Shown here: piece after piece, positions 15,627 through 24,971 of the stretch | How the letters are laid out: the number at the start of each line of letters is the position of its first letter | Numbering within the stretch: the first letter of the stretch is position 1 | Assembly: GCA_041853585.1 (NCBI GenBank) | Contig: JBGZSM010000075.1 | Location: 1-40,495, forward strand | Direction: 5' to 3' | Length of the DNA stretch: 40,495 nt | DNA from: JAUNKE01 sp041853585 | GTDB lineage: Bacteria; Bacillota; Clostridia; Peptostreptococcales; Filifactoraceae | Program-made: the position numbers and the translations under genes | The notes under the pieces: generated by a model | What the model was told of the DNA's origin: nothing | What the model saw: only the letters and a program-made list of their open reading frames with translations | Databases searched by the model: none

Positions 15627-18245
15627 CTATTCCTCCTTTTCATAAACCGAATAGGCATCCTTGCCTGCATTTTTTGCCATATACAATGCTTTGTCCGACG
15701 CATCGTATAAGGAGCCGAAATCACGGCCGTTGCGCGGCGACATAGCGACACCGACGCTGACTTTACAAATATAATCAATATCTTCCAGCTGAATTTCAGA
15801 AATTTTTTCCAAAATCGCCTGCGCTTTTTTATAGACGAATTCTTCGCTCGGACAGGAGCGCAGGAATACGACAAATTCGTCGCCGCCCATTCGTCCAATC
15901 AAATCGTCTTTTCGGAACATACCCGTCAATTTTTCGCCGACAATTTTGAGAAGCTGGTCTCCCGCCAAATGCCCGAAGCTGTCGTTAAGTTTCTTGAAAT
16001 CGTCGAGGTCCATCGAGTAGAACGCGTTGATTTCATCTTCCGGACAGGTTTCCAGATGGGCTTCGATTCGTTTGATGAGCCCCTCCCGATTATATAGACC
16101 GGTCAAATAATCCGTCTCCGCCTTTTGTCGAAGCATCTGCGCAATTTTGATATCCCTATCGATATCATTGACATAGACGAAGCACAAAATATTGCCGTTG
16201 TTGGCATCTTTGTTCAGACGCATCGTTGCTCGAACCCAGAAGTATCCGATTTTCCCTTCGATTCTTCTTCTGTATTCGACGATTCGATTCGTATTTCCGG
16301 TATTGTAATGACGAAGCAAGGCCTCGGTGTTGAATTCGCCCAGGAACATCTCCACATCTTCCGGATGAACGAGAGTCGCCACGATGACCTGTAAACGCCT
16401 CACATAATCATAGACCGCATTCTCGTGATTGCGCACACCTTTCCCGTCGGAATTCACGATAATTTTATTTTTGGAAACATTGATGGTTCCGGTAAACAGT
16501 GCACCCGAAATCATCATTTTGTTTCGCTCGGTCACGCGCGATAATTTAATCTGCATCTCTCGCTCTTCGGTCACATCGCGCAAACTGCCGACCACACGAT
16601 TGGAATCGCCTTCTTCGATTTTGGTCAACATGATGCGAACCCAGCGCAATTCGTTGGTCACCGCATGTTGTATTTGAACAAATCCGGAGGAGAAGGAATT
16701 TCCTTCGCGGATGCTGTCCGCCATTTTAACAAGCTCGATCTGTGACTTCTGGTCCGTCCAATTCCATTTCAAGATATTTTCCACATCATAACCGTTGTAG
16801 TCGGAAAGATTGTAGCCGAGAAATCGTCCCTGATGGAAATGTATTCGGTTGGTATCCAAATCGTATTCGAAAACCCGACTCTCCAAATGCGTGTCGGCAA
16901 CCACTTTCAGACTCTCATTGCTGTATCGCAAATCATTTTCGGTCTTTTTGACGGAAGTCGCATCCACCGCAATGCTGTAAAATTTATATCTTCTGTCAGC
17001 CACTTCGATAACTGACAATTTATCCATGACCCAAATCGCTTCTCCGCTCATCGATTTGACGCGATATTCCAGATTGATTTCTTTGTTGGCATACAAGTTC
17101 TTAATATCCAATTCATTTTGAACCTGCTGACGATCTTCGTCACAAATCATCTGGTAGAAGCTGTTTCCGTAATAGTCGCGGATGTCGTCGTAGGTCGCAC
17201 CCAAAATTTTGAGATAGCCCGCGCTGATATATTCGATTTTGCCGGTCTTGTCCGCTGAAAATTGCAACACGCCGCCGCGAATATTGTTGGTCAATTTTTC
17301 AATCTGAGTCTGAGCCTCCATCAAGCGTTTGCGATTGAGCTCATTCAAAATCAGGATGCCCAAAAATGCAAGTGCCGCAATCATGATGATGAGCGCAATG
17401 GTATCCACTACGATATCCTGAATCGGCAGGGTATGCAATTTGATTGCTTCTTCAGTTGCAATCTGTAGAATATACCAACCGTCGATTCCCACCGGACTGA
17501 CATAGGCGATTCGATGACTCTCTCCAATCTTATATTCCATAAAACCCGTTTCGTTGTTTACCATCTGCGCTTTGATTTTATCAAAGGAATAGTCTTTGAT
17601 ATAATCCAATTGCTCAAGGTCTTCCCAAATCGAGCTTCCGTCCGGACGCATAGCGCTCTTTTCACTGGAGACAATCAGCGGAAAACCATCCTTGGTAATC
17701 AGATTCGCAAAGCTCATCTCATCATAACTGGTCAGCTTGACCTTCTCGGACAGAGTATCCGCGGCAATGGTTCCCCAAATATAGCCTACTTCCTGATTGT
17801 TTAATTTTACTTTATGAAGGATGCCGATTTCGTCGTGAAAGTTACTGACGGACGGTCGTTTATCAAAATCATTCGGCAATTCGTGCTCGTACAAATCATC
17901 GCCCACCCCGCTTTGGTACAGGATATTATTATTTAAATCCATCAACACCAAGTGGTCAAACTTTCGCATCTTTATCCGCTCGTCCAACAGATTGAAATTT
18001 TGCTGCGCATTCAGCGGAAATCGCAAATCATTTTCAATATTGTCCATCTCCCGCTCGTATAGACGCAGCTGAAGATTAATCAGTTTTATATTCTTGTTCG
18101 CAAGTTCTTTGACCTGCAACTGAATCCCCTGTATCAGTTGATTGTCCGTATAAATTTTAAAACTTGAAAGTGCAAAAATCAACAATAGCAGAATAAAAAC
18201 AAACAGCGTTTTTATCCACCAAGACAATTCTCTTTTTAGTAACAT
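15627..18245 (-). CDS. Membrane-bound diguanylate cyclase with PAS domains
   Basis: An 872-residue sensor making cyclic di-GMP. Two membrane helices (about 12-32 and 277-300) enclose an extracytoplasmic Cache-like sensor. Two to three PAS-type domains follow (about 320-700), including IEYISAGYLKILGA and VGSLRDVTEERE. The GGDEF domain is at the C-terminus, with GRMGGDEF at 787-791 and an inhibitory RKDD site (RxxD, five residues before GGDEF). No EAL domain. The start ATG 18245 follows GAGGGGT; earlier in-frame Met codons overlap the promoter. It forms an operon with xpt. Confidence 0.93.
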   Translation of the reverse strand: MLLKRELSWWIKTLFVFILLLLIFALSSFKIYTDNQLIQGIQLQVKELANKNIKLINLQLRLYEREMDNIENDLRFPLNAQQNFNLLDERIKMRKFDHLVLMDLNNNILYQSGVGDDLYEHELPNDFDKRPSVSNFHDEIGILHKVKLNNQEVGYIWGTIAADTLSEKVKLTSYDEMSFANLITKDGFPLIVSSEKSAMRPDGSSIWEDLEQLDYIKDYSFDKIKAQMVNNETGFMEYKIGESHRIAYVSPVGIDGWYILQIATEEAIKLHTLPIQDIVVDTIALIIMIAALAFLGILILNELNRKRLMEAQTQIEKLTNNIRGGVLQFSADKTGKIEYISAGYLKILGATYDDIRDYYGNSFYQMICDEDRQQVQNELDIKNLYANKEINLEYRVKSMSGEAIWVMDKLSVIEVADRRYKFYSIAVDATSVKKTENDLRYSNESLKVVADTHLESRVFEYDLDTNRIHFHQGRFLGYNLSDYNGYDVENILKWNWTDQKSQIELVKMADSIREGNSFSSGFVQIQHAVTNELRWVRIMLTKIEEGDSNRVVGSLRDVTEEREMQIKLSRVTERNKMMISGALFTGTINVSKNKIIVNSDGKGVRNHENAVYDYVRRLQVIVATLVHPEDVEMFLGEFNTEALLRHYNTGNTNRIVEYRRRIEGKIGYFWVRATMRLNKDANNGNILCFVYVNDIDRDIKIAQMLRQKAETDYLTGLYNREGLIKRIEAHLETCPEDEINAFYSMDLDDFKKLNDSFGHLAGDQLLKIVGEKLTGMFRKDDLIGRMGGDEFVVFLRSCPSEEFVYKKAQAILEKISEIQLEDIDYICKVSVGVAMSPRNGRDFGSLYDASDKALYMAKNAGKDAYSVYEKEE

Positions 18246-18281
18246 ACTACCCCTCTGTGATTTCAAATAAATTACTATCTT

Positions 18282-18310
18282 ATTATAAATTGCAAATAAG
18301 TTCTTTTCAA
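18282..18310 (-). promoter_or_regulatory. Promoter of the cyclase-xpt operon
   Basis: Minus-strand TTGAAA (18305-18310), 17-bp spacer, TATAAT (18282-18287), 37 nt before the start codon. This supports the internal start chosen for the cyclase. Confidence 0.8.
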
Positions 18311-18364
18311 GAATTTTCTTCTGAACATCAATTTTTTTAATCGCTCGGACAGCTTCGTTTCGGA

Positions 18365-18393
18365 TTGGAGTTTTTTTAAAATTGTAGTATAAT
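18365..18393 (+). promoter_or_regulatory. Promoter of cca
   Basis: TTGGAG (18365-18370), 17-bp spacer and TATAAT (18388-18393), 33 nt before the GTG start; divergent from the cyclase promoter. Confidence 0.75.
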
Positions 18394-18426
18394 GATTGGG
18401 TAAAACACAAACGAAAGGAGCCCGTC

Positions 18427-19755
18427 GTGCGCTATCCCTATTATATCGACTTAGCATTAAAAAAACTGCATACTGCCGGTTATCAAGCTTATCCGGTCGG
18501 CGGTTGCGTGCGCGATTTTTTGCTCGGGCGCGAGATTGCCGACTTTGACATAGCGACGGATGCTCTCCCTTATGAAACAAAAAAACTCTTTGCGGACTAT
18601 CCGCAGCAGGACGCCGGTCTCAAACATGGTACCGCCACTATATTTATCGACAAAAACCCGATTGAGATAACCACTTTTCGACAAGACGGCGAATATCTCG
18701 ACGGCAGGCATCCGGAGCATGTGAGCTTCACCAAAAATTTGCAGGACGATTTACTGCGCCGTGATTTCACCATCAATGCGCTCGCCTACGATTCCGAAAA
18801 AGGCGTTTTGGATTATGTCGGCGGCGAAAAGGATTTGAAGAACAAAGTCATTCGAGCAATCGGAAATCCAAAGGAGCGTTTGGAAGAGGATGCGCTGCGG
18901 ATTTTGCGCGCCGTTCGATTCGCAGCTCAGTTGGACTTTATAATAGAAGAAACAACTTATCAGGCAATGATAAAAAAATTGCCGGCGCTGCAAAAAATTT
19001 CTGCAGAACGCAAGGCGGTAGAGCTGATAAAAGCATTGATGTCTCCTGCGATTGCAAGAGTGCTGACGGATTACCACGAAATTTTCGGAGCGATTTGCCC
19101 CGACATTCTTCGGATGAAAAATTTCTCACAAAACAATCCGCATCATGTCTATGATGTGCTTGAACATACGGCACATGTTATTCAAAATTGTCCCTTCGAT
19201 AAAGAATTGCGCTTAGCGGCATTGTTCCACGACTTCGGAAAAGTTCACAGCTACTCGGAAGACGAAAACGGCGTCGGACATTTTTACGGACATGGTGAGA
19301 TTTCGGTGCGAATTGCAAGTGAGTTGATGCGAGCGCTCAAACTCGATAACAAAACACTTCACAATGTCTGCACTTTGGTTCGCTATCACGATGTGCAATT
19401 TCCCGCTGAGAGAAAGCCGGTCAAGCGCTGGCTCAATAAGCTCGGCAGCGATTTGTTTTTCAAATTGCTCGAGCTCAAAATTGCCGACAATATGGCACAG
19501 GCGCCCGAATATTCCAAGCGACGCGAGCTTGCCGAAGAAATCCGTTTACTGGCAACGGATATTCTACAGGAGCAATCCTGCTTTCAGCTCAAAGATCTTG
19601 CCATCGACGGCAACGATTTGATTGCGCTGGGGTTCTCCGGAAGAAAAATCGGTGAAGCACTTCATTTTTCACTTCGTCAGGTCATCGACGAAAAATCAAA
19701 TAATATTAAATCTGAATTGATTGAGTTAGTAAAGGAGAAATATGAACTCCCGTAA
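18427..19755 (+). CDS. cca: CCA tRNA nucleotidyltransferase with HD domain
   Basis: A 442-residue enzyme that adds or repairs the tRNA 3' CCA end. The nucleotidyltransferase head has VGGCVRDFLLG and the metal-binding DFDIATDA (about 25-45). Next come the RRDFTINALAYD and EDALRILRAVRFAAQ motifs of class II enzymes. A C-terminal HD phosphohydrolase-type domain carries AALFHDFGK and a later HD pair (VRYHDVQ). It starts with GTG at 18427 after AAAGGAG (6-nt spacer). Its end overlaps the next gene by 14 nt. Confidence 0.95.
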   Translation: MRYPYYIDLALKKLHTAGYQAYPVGGCVRDFLLGREIADFDIATDALPYETKKLFADYPQQDAGLKHGTATIFIDKNPIEITTFRQDGEYLDGRHPEHVSFTKNLQDDLLRRDFTINALAYDSEKGVLDYVGGEKDLKNKVIRAIGNPKERLEEDALRILRAVRFAAQLDFIIEETTYQAMIKKLPALQKISAERKAVELIKALMSPAIARVLTDYHEIFGAICPDILRMKNFSQNNPHHVYDVLEHTAHVIQNCPFDKELRLAALFHDFGKVHSYSEDENGVGHFYGHGEISVRIASELMRALKLDNKTLHNVCTLVRYHDVQFPAERKPVKRWLNKLGSDLFFKLLELKIADNMAQAPEYSKRRELAEEIRLLATDILQEQSCFQLKDLAIDGNDLIALGFSGRKIGEALHFSLRQVIDEKSNNIKSELIELVKEKYELP

Positions 19756-20926
19756 AATAATAGATTTTGAACAAGCAAAACAAAATATTCCAAGGAAAAA
19801 ATCATTGCCTGAGATTACAATAATGCGCAGTTTGGCGATGCTTGCCGTCGTCTGCATTCACTTTTTGAATATCCCGGTCAGCAATATTCAAACCGGCACG
19901 ATGGGTCAAGGCTTCTTTTTCACTTGGCGAAGCATGCTCGTGTTTGCCGTACCGAGTTTTATTTTTATGAGCATGCTGACAGTAGCCTATACAGCGAATG
20001 AAAAACTTCCCCTTCTCGATTTTTATAAGAAAAAATTGCTCCGAGTCGCCATTCCCTATATCGTTTGGAGCATCGGATACCTTTTGATTTTAGTGATTGT
20101 CGGACATTATACAATAGGCGAGATCCTCAATCCCAAATCTATCTTTTATTTTTTAGCTTACGGAAAAAGCTATGAGCATCTGTACTTCATGCCGATTTTG
20201 TTGGAATTCTTTTTTATCACGCCGCTGCTGCTTCCGATTGCAAGAAAGGTAAAAAATTCGCCTAAAGCTGCCATCGGAATCGCATTCGGGGTGCAAATCA
20301 TCATCTATTTTTTGAACAAAAATATTTTTTATCCCCATTTCAAAATGCTCTCGAGCACTTTTTTATGGTATTTCAGCATCGGCTTTTTGGGGCTTTGGTT
20401 CGGCTGTAATTACCACAAAAATTTTGAGCTTGTCAAAAAACATAGTGCCAAAATATTTGTTTTGCTCGCCGGTGTCGGCATTATCCATCGCTATTACAGC
20501 AAGCTTTTGTGGCAACAATTGTGGAATGTCGTATCCTTCAACACATTTTTGCACACTGTAAATCTACATTTATATATGTTGCTCTGCACTTTGTTTTTGC
20601 TTCTCATCGCGAATTGGTTCTGCGAATATCCGCGCAATGCTAAAGGGCAGGAGAAAAAAAGCTATCGCTTTTTGCTCTGGGCAAGCCCGCTGTCTTATGG
20701 AATCTATCTGATGCATCCGGTATTTATGTATCTGCTGCGAAAAATATTCGAGCTGCCGCCATTGCAAATTCGCCTTCCGATGTTGTGGATTCCGATTATC
20801 TTGCTCGGTGTTCCGAGCATTGCTTGGCTTTGCGGAAAAATCACCGCCTTCTTCCAATATATCCCCATCATCAGCTTGGCATTTGGCAATTCCGCCTTTT
20901 TGAAGAAGAATCGAAAAGCCGTCTGA
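19742..20926 (+). CDS. Acyltransferase family 3 membrane protein (OafA-like)
   Basis: A 394-residue integral membrane protein with about ten hydrophobic helices. The early PEITIMRSLAMLAVVCIHFL, with His38 in the usual catalytic position, and YGIYLMHPVFMYLLRK near the C-terminus are typical of the acyltransferase-3 family that O-acetylates cell-surface polymers. The substrate cannot be told from sequence. It starts inside the end of cca, with AAAGGAG before the ATG, so the two are cotranscribed. No partner SGNH domain is fused. Confidence 0.88.
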   Translation: MNSRKIIDFEQAKQNIPRKKSLPEITIMRSLAMLAVVCIHFLNIPVSNIQTGTMGQGFFFTWRSMLVFAVPSFIFMSMLTVAYTANEKLPLLDFYKKKLLRVAIPYIVWSIGYLLILVIVGHYTIGEILNPKSIFYFLAYGKSYEHLYFMPILLEFFFITPLLLPIARKVKNSPKAAIGIAFGVQIIIYFLNKNIFYPHFKMLSSTFLWYFSIGFLGLWFGCNYHKNFELVKKHSAKIFVLLAGVGIIHRYYSKLLWQQLWNVVSFNTFLHTVNLHLYMLLCTLFLLLIANWFCEYPRNAKGQEKKSYRFLLWASPLSYGIYLMHPVFMYLLRKIFELPPLQIRLPMLWIPIILLGVPSIAWLCGKITAFFQYIPIISLAFGNSAFLKKNRKAV

Positions 20927-21186
20927 TTAAAAAAAGTGTAGCAAATTTTTATTTCAATGTTGAACCCAAATTTGAATTTTTGAAATGCCATTTTCATTTT
21001 AAAATGGATTTCTTATTCGTGCAATCGCATTTTCATTTTTAGGACGGTATTGTATTTTTGAAATGAATTCCTATTTTTGGAATTGAATCTTATCTTTAGA
21101 ATTGCATTCTTATTTTTGAGATAAAATCCTCATCTAAAAAATCATATTCTTATCTTCGAGATTGCATTCCAAAGAACAACTTTCAT
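20927..21186. repeat. Degenerate AT-rich tandem repeats
   Basis: No gene. From about 21055 to 21170 roughly six imperfect copies of a 19-21-bp unit of the form TTTTTGGAATTGAATCTTAT follow one another. A looser version of the unit appears upstream from 20950. It looks like an eroded minisatellite between two convergent genes. Confidence 0.6.
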
Positions 21187-21236
21187 AAAAAGCCCGATAT
21201 CGCAAAAACAATTTCGTTTGCAATATCGGGCTTTTT
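21187..21236. terminator. Bidirectional terminator
   Basis: A long stem AAAAAGCCCGATAT.GC pairs with GCAATATCGGGCTTTTT (21187-21203 with 21219-21236, one mismatch). A and T runs at the ends let it serve both the acyltransferase operon and the convergent EamA gene. Confidence 0.88.
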
Positions 21237-21305
21237 GAAATGAATTCCTACATTTTATTATTCATAACTTCGACAAAGATAACCATTTCCATATTATACA
21301 ATTCA

Positions 21306-22199
21306 TCAGTCCGCGGATGACTTGGGTTTGGTGGAAACCATCTTTTTGAAATCAATCTCCATAATCAAAATCGACAGCACCATCATCGATGCGCCGATAT
21401 AGCCGCGCACAAGCAACACTTCGCCCGCCAAGAAATAGGCGATGATTGCAGCGAACACCGGCTCCAAGGTATAAATTAATCCGACATCGCTCGCCGAGGT
21501 ATATTGCTGAGCAATCGCCTGAACAATCGTCGCTACACCCGTACAAAGAATCGACAGGAACAAAGCTGCTCCCCAAACCGCCGGCGTCTGCGGCAAAGTC
21601 GGTTCTTCAAATAAAAAGGCGCAAACCAGCATAATCAATCCGACGATTCCGATGACATAGACGCCCATATTGAACGCATCGACATCCTCCTTGGACACCG
21701 CCGTTTCGATAATCAACAGATTGATGGAAAAACTCATCGCGCAGAGCAAGCAGTACAAATCGCCGACCGCAATCGTCAGCTCATCGCTCAAAGTGAGCAA
21801 TCCCATTCCGACGATGCAAAGTATCAGCACAAAAATAAATTTTGAATTCGGTCTCTTTTTCTTGAAAATAAAACTCAATATCGGTGCAAAAATCACCGTC
21901 AGCGCACACAAAAATGCGGCATTGGTCAATTTGGTATAAAGCACGCCGTAAACCGATGCGGTATATGCCGTCGCCAAAAAAACCGAAGTCGTCAGCGCAT
22001 AGCCCAGCGTCTTTTTGTTGACCGTCCGTACTTTTTTGAAGAAAAATACATACACGACCAAAAACGAAAGGACGAAACGAAAAGCGAGCAGACTGAACGG
22101 CCCCATCTCCTTCAGCGATAAATCTATCATATAAAATGAAATTCCCCAGCATGCCACGACCAGCAGAAGCATCAAATCGGCTTTCAATTGTTTATTCAT
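21306..22199 (-). CDS. EamA/DMT-family transporter
   Basis: A 297-residue permease with ten hydrophobic helices in two repeated EamA halves. The first half opens LMLLLVVACWGISFYMIDLSL, and the second includes CTGVATIVQAIAQQYTSASD and IYTLEPVFAAIIAY, both typical. The family exports amino acids or other metabolites; the substrate here is unknown. I start at ATG 22199, with AAGGAG 7 nt upstream, rather than at the longer frame. Monocistronic. Confidence 0.9.
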   Translation of the reverse strand: MNKQLKADLMLLLVVACWGISFYMIDLSLKEMGPFSLLAFRFVLSFLVVYVFFFKKVRTVNKKTLGYALTTSVFLATAYTASVYGVLYTKLTNAAFLCALTVIFAPILSFIFKKKRPNSKFIFVLILCIVGMGLLTLSDELTIAVGDLYCLLCAMSFSINLLIIETAVSKEDVDAFNMGVYVIGIVGLIMLVCAFLFEEPTLPQTPAVWGAALFLSILCTGVATIVQAIAQQYTSASDVGLIYTLEPVFAAIIAYFLAGEVLLVRGYIGASMMVLSILIMEIDFKKMVSTKPKSSAD

Positions 22200-22395
22200 T
22201 CTCCAACTCCTTTGACAAACCCGACTGAAAAAAATCTTTTTAATTTCTTTCGCAAAGTTCCATCCGAATTGCAAATCTCCATCGAGTTTCAGTATTTCGA
22301 TTCTTATTCTAACACAGATTTCTTATTTTGACATATATAATAGAAGAAACACGATTTACTGTGAAGAAAGTTTTTTATAAATTTCCACAAAGGTA

Positions 22396-22424
22396 TTGTT
22401 TTTTTTTTCTCCTTAGAGTACAAT
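22396..22424 (+). promoter_or_regulatory. Promoter of rpsD
   Basis: TTGTTT (22396-22401), 17-bp T-rich spacer, TACAAT (22419-22424), giving a leader of about 60 nt. Stand-alone rpsD genes in Bacillus are autoregulated through the leader; no defined structure is visible here. Confidence 0.55.
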
Positions 22425-22487
22425 AAACGATAGGCTGCTGGACGATAATTTACCCAAAAAATTATAGTTCGCAAGGAGATTTTACAA

Positions 22488-23066
22488 ATGGCAAGACCAT
22501 CAGGCCCACGATTTAAAGTGGCAAGACGATTTGGGGTGAACATTTACGACCACCCGAAGGCACTTAAAAGAGGTCCGAAACCTACTAAGAAAGTGACTGA
22601 ATATGGTAAACAGCTGAATGAAAAGCAAAAACTGAAAGCATACTATGATGTTTTAGAAAGACAATTCAGCAATTTGGTAGCTGCTGCAATGCACGCAAAA
22701 GGAAATTCAGGAGAAATCCTGGTTCAGCGTTTGGAGTGCAGATTGGACAATTTGACATACCGACTCGGATTTGGCGCGAGTCTTCGTCAAGCGAGACAAA
22801 TGGTTGTTCACGGACACATTCTTGTAAACGGCAAGCGTGTGGACAGACCTTCCTTTGAAGTTCGCGTTGGCGATGTGATTTCACTCAAAGAAAAATCACA
22901 GAGCGTTCAAATGTTCAAAGACAATTTCGAAGCAAGAAACAACTTCCTTCCATACTTGGAAAAAGATGTTACTGCGATGAAAGGTAAACTTGTAGCTCTT
23001 CCAAAAAGAGATGAAGTACCAATCGAGGTGACCGATTCACTTATTATCGAGTACTACTCAAAGTAA
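22488..23066 (+). CDS. rpsD: Ribosomal protein S4, zinc-free form
   Basis: A 192-residue small-subunit protein that nucleates 16S rRNA folding. It begins MARPSGPRFKVARRFGVN and has the S4 RNA-binding domain with RLECRLDNLTYRLGFG, ARQMVVHGHILVNG and VRVGDVISLKEKS. The N-terminus lacks the four zinc-binding Cys of the other S4 type. The gene stands alone between its own promoter and terminator, not in the rpsM-rpsK-rpoA cluster; this is common in Firmicutes. The start ATG follows AAGGAG. Confidence 0.96.
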   Translation: MARPSGPRFKVARRFGVNIYDHPKALKRGPKPTKKVTEYGKQLNEKQKLKAYYDVLERQFSNLVAAAMHAKGNSGEILVQRLECRLDNLTYRLGFGASLRQARQMVVHGHILVNGKRVDRPSFEVRVGDVISLKEKSQSVQMFKDNFEARNNFLPYLEKDVTAMKGKLVALPKRDEVPIEVTDSLIIEYYSK

Positions 23067-23070
23067 AATC

Positions 23071-23106
23071 AAAAATAGCACGGCTTTTCGCTGTGCTATT
23101 TTTTTT
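23071..23106 (+). terminator. rpsD terminator
   Basis: The stem AATAGCAC.GC pairs with GC.GTGCTATT around a short TTTTC loop, followed by eight T. It lies 5 nt after the rpsD stop codon. Confidence 0.9.
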
Positions 23107-23154
23107 CGACCGGAAACTTTATTTTAAGCCTCTGTCATCCCACTTTTGAGAGAA

Positions 23155-23622
23155 TCAAGAAGCAACGCGCTCGTCTTTCAACTTCATCTCCCCGCCCAAC
23201 AATTTTCCGCAACAACACAAATATTGTCTAAGCGTTCCTTCTTCCTGCTCCGAAATCGCTACATAGCATATTTGGCAACGCCTTATTTTTTCATCGCCGC
23301 AAGAATGATGAATGTCCAGCGTCGGAAACAACAACCGAATTGACGATAAGTAAGGCACTTGCGGATAAAACGGCTCTTCATTCCTGTCATACGGATGAGC
23401 GCTCATTTGCTCAGCAAATTGTTTCATCAGTCTTTCCGGAGCCTTTACAATTTGCACTTTATCCGCTTTGCGAAAAACAACCTCACGCACTGTCGCTTTC
23501 TCTTCCTCTATCGTTTTTATGTTCTCCCAAATATCCTTTCGAATTTCGCTCCATCCAGCATCTTCAAAAACAAAACCGGTGCAAAAAATTATGAGCGATA
23601 GTAAGAAAAATATTTTTTTCAT
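23155..23622 (-). CDS. Secreted Cys-rich protein of unknown function
   Basis: A 155-residue protein, not recognised. Residues 1-21 form a signal peptide (MKKIFFLLSLIIFCTGF), possibly with an early Cys. The middle is charged and helical; the C-terminal third holds CGDEKIRRCQIC and LCCCGKLLGG, seven Cys in about 45 residues, suggesting metal or disulfide chemistry outside the membrane. The start ATG 23622 has GGAGGG 6 nt upstream; an upstream in-frame Met lacks one. It is monocistronic and converges on rpsD. Confidence 0.7.
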   Translation of the reverse strand: MKKIFFLLSLIIFCTGFVFEDAGWSEIRKDIWENIKTIEEEKATVREVVFRKADKVQIVKAPERLMKQFAEQMSAHPYDRNEEPFYPQVPYLSSIRLLFPTLDIHHSCGDEKIRRCQICYVAISEQEEGTLRQYLCCCGKLLGGEMKLKDERVAS

Positions 23623-23871
23623 TGAAATCCCTCCTCTGAAAACTCTGCTCCATCTATACATCGGTTGCCCAATAATGAAAGAAAGATTACTCTCATTATA
23701 CTCTATCCGAAAAACGAAAACAAGTTGTTTTCAGAATTTTGAAATCCCGTTTTTATTATTTAGTATTTATCATCCTCTGTTTGTATTTCTAGCATTAAAT
23801 TTTTTACACAAAGTACATTCCCATCCATCGCCTAATGAAGTATAATCTAAGATAAGAAAAGGAGACCAACT

Positions 23872-24744
23872 ATGATAGAAATTTTTAAGATTATCTTTTT
23901 GGGAATTGTCGAAGGAGTCACCGAATGGCTGCCTGTGAGCAGTACGGGCCATATGATTTTAGTCGATGAATTCTTGAAATTGAAAGCAAGCGCCGACTTC
24001 AAAGAAATGTTCTTCGTCGTCATTCAGCTCGGCGCAATTATGGCGGTTGTCGTATTGTATTGGCAAAAACTCTTTCCGATGGAGAAAAAAACCTTGCGCA
24101 AAAAAGCAAGCTCCACCAATTCCGAGCTGCCCGACAGCAAGACCGTTTGGGTCATCAACAAAGATACGCTCGCCCTATGGGGAAAAGTGTTGATTGCCTC
24201 ACTCCCAGCGGCAATTATCGGACTGCCGCTTGATGATTGGCTTGATGCCAAATTTTATAATTACCAAACCGTAGCGCTGATGCTCATTCTATACGGCGTG
24301 TTGTTCATCCGGGTAGAAAACAAATCCGCCGACAAAAAACCGCGCATCGATTCCCTGCATGAATTAACGATTCGTGAAGTCATATTTATCGGCTTATTCC
24401 AAGTGCTCTCCCTGATTCCCGGAACTTCTCGCTCCGGTGCAACCATCATCGGCGGAATGCTCGCCGGCGTATCCCGAAAAATCGCGGCGGAATTTACATT
24501 CTTCCTTGCGATTCCCGTCATGTTCGGCGCAAGTTTGCTCAAACTGCTCAAATACGGTTTTGGATTTACCATCGTTGAGCTCTTTTATCTTATACTCGGT
24601 ATGGTGGTCGCTTTTTTCGTTTCAATCTATGTAATTCGCTCGCTGATGGACTATATCAAAAAACATAATTTCAAAGTCTTCGGCTACTACCGCATCGTCT
24701 TGGGACTGATTGTGTTCTTATATTTCTTTATATCCAAGCGCTAA
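23872..24744 (+). CDS. uppP: Undecaprenyl-diphosphatase UppP/BacA
   Basis: A 290-residue membrane phosphatase that recycles undecaprenyl pyrophosphate during cell-wall synthesis and can confer bacitracin tolerance. Motifs are GVTEWLPVSSTGH (about 16-28) and the Arg-Ser-Gly motif PGTSRSGATIIGG (about 182-194), within about eight hydrophobic helices. AAAGGAG precedes the ATG; a TATAAT box lies at 23841-23846. There is a charged insert at about 68-90, but length is normal. Confidence 0.96.
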   Translation: MIEIFKIIFLGIVEGVTEWLPVSSTGHMILVDEFLKLKASADFKEMFFVVIQLGAIMAVVVLYWQKLFPMEKKTLRKKASSTNSELPDSKTVWVINKDTLALWGKVLIASLPAAIIGLPLDDWLDAKFYNYQTVALMLILYGVLFIRVENKSADKKPRIDSLHELTIREVIFIGLFQVLSLIPGTSRSGATIIGGMLAGVSRKIAAEFTFFLAIPVMFGASLLKLLKYGFGFTIVELFYLILGMVVAFFVSIYVIRSLMDYIKKHNFKVFGYYRIVLGLIVFLYFFISKR

Positions 24745-24796
24745 ACCAAAAGCGGATTTAAGTTTTGGATTTTCAGAAAGGATTTTTATTTTTTCA

Positions 24797-24828
24797 CAAA
24801 GCCATTCGTTATGACGGATGGTTTTTTA
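24797..24828 (+). terminator. uppP terminator
   Basis: The stem CCATTCGT pairs with ACGGATGG (one G-T pair) around TATG, followed by six T. It lies about 55 nt after the uppP stop. Confidence 0.75.
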
Positions 24829-24927
24829 CATTTTATTCTATTTCCTTAAATCTTTTGCACAAAATTTCTTTTTTGAGTGCAAAAATCAAAAAATTTTAAT
24901 TTTATTATAGATTTTTATTTGCGTATT

Positions 24928-24936
24928 TGATATAAT
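24928..24936 (+). promoter_or_regulatory. Extended -10 promoter of the APH-fold kinase
   Basis: TGATATAAT is an extended -10 element 35 nt before the start codon; the -35 region is poor, as is often true for extended -10 promoters. Confidence 0.5.
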
Positions 24937-24971
24937 AAAAAAAAGTTATTCTGTGCAAGGGGGTCAAGCTT

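Noticed and set aside
15626..15660. Purine riboswitch before xpt
   Set aside because: The gene starts one base after the cyclase stop, so there is no leader for an aptamer.
15626..15898. Long N-terminal extension of Xpt
   Set aside because: It overlaps the GGDEF coding sequence in another frame; the ATG at 15625 has AGGAGG and gives normal length.
18245..18410. 55-codon N-terminal extension of the diguanylate cyclase
   Set aside because: The extension runs through the TTGAAA/TATAAT promoter and has no ribosome site, while ATG 18245 has one.
22328..22345. TTGACATATATAAT as rpsD promoter
   Set aside because: The -35 and -10-like boxes are only a few bases apart; the TTGTTT-17-TACAAT pair downstream fits better.
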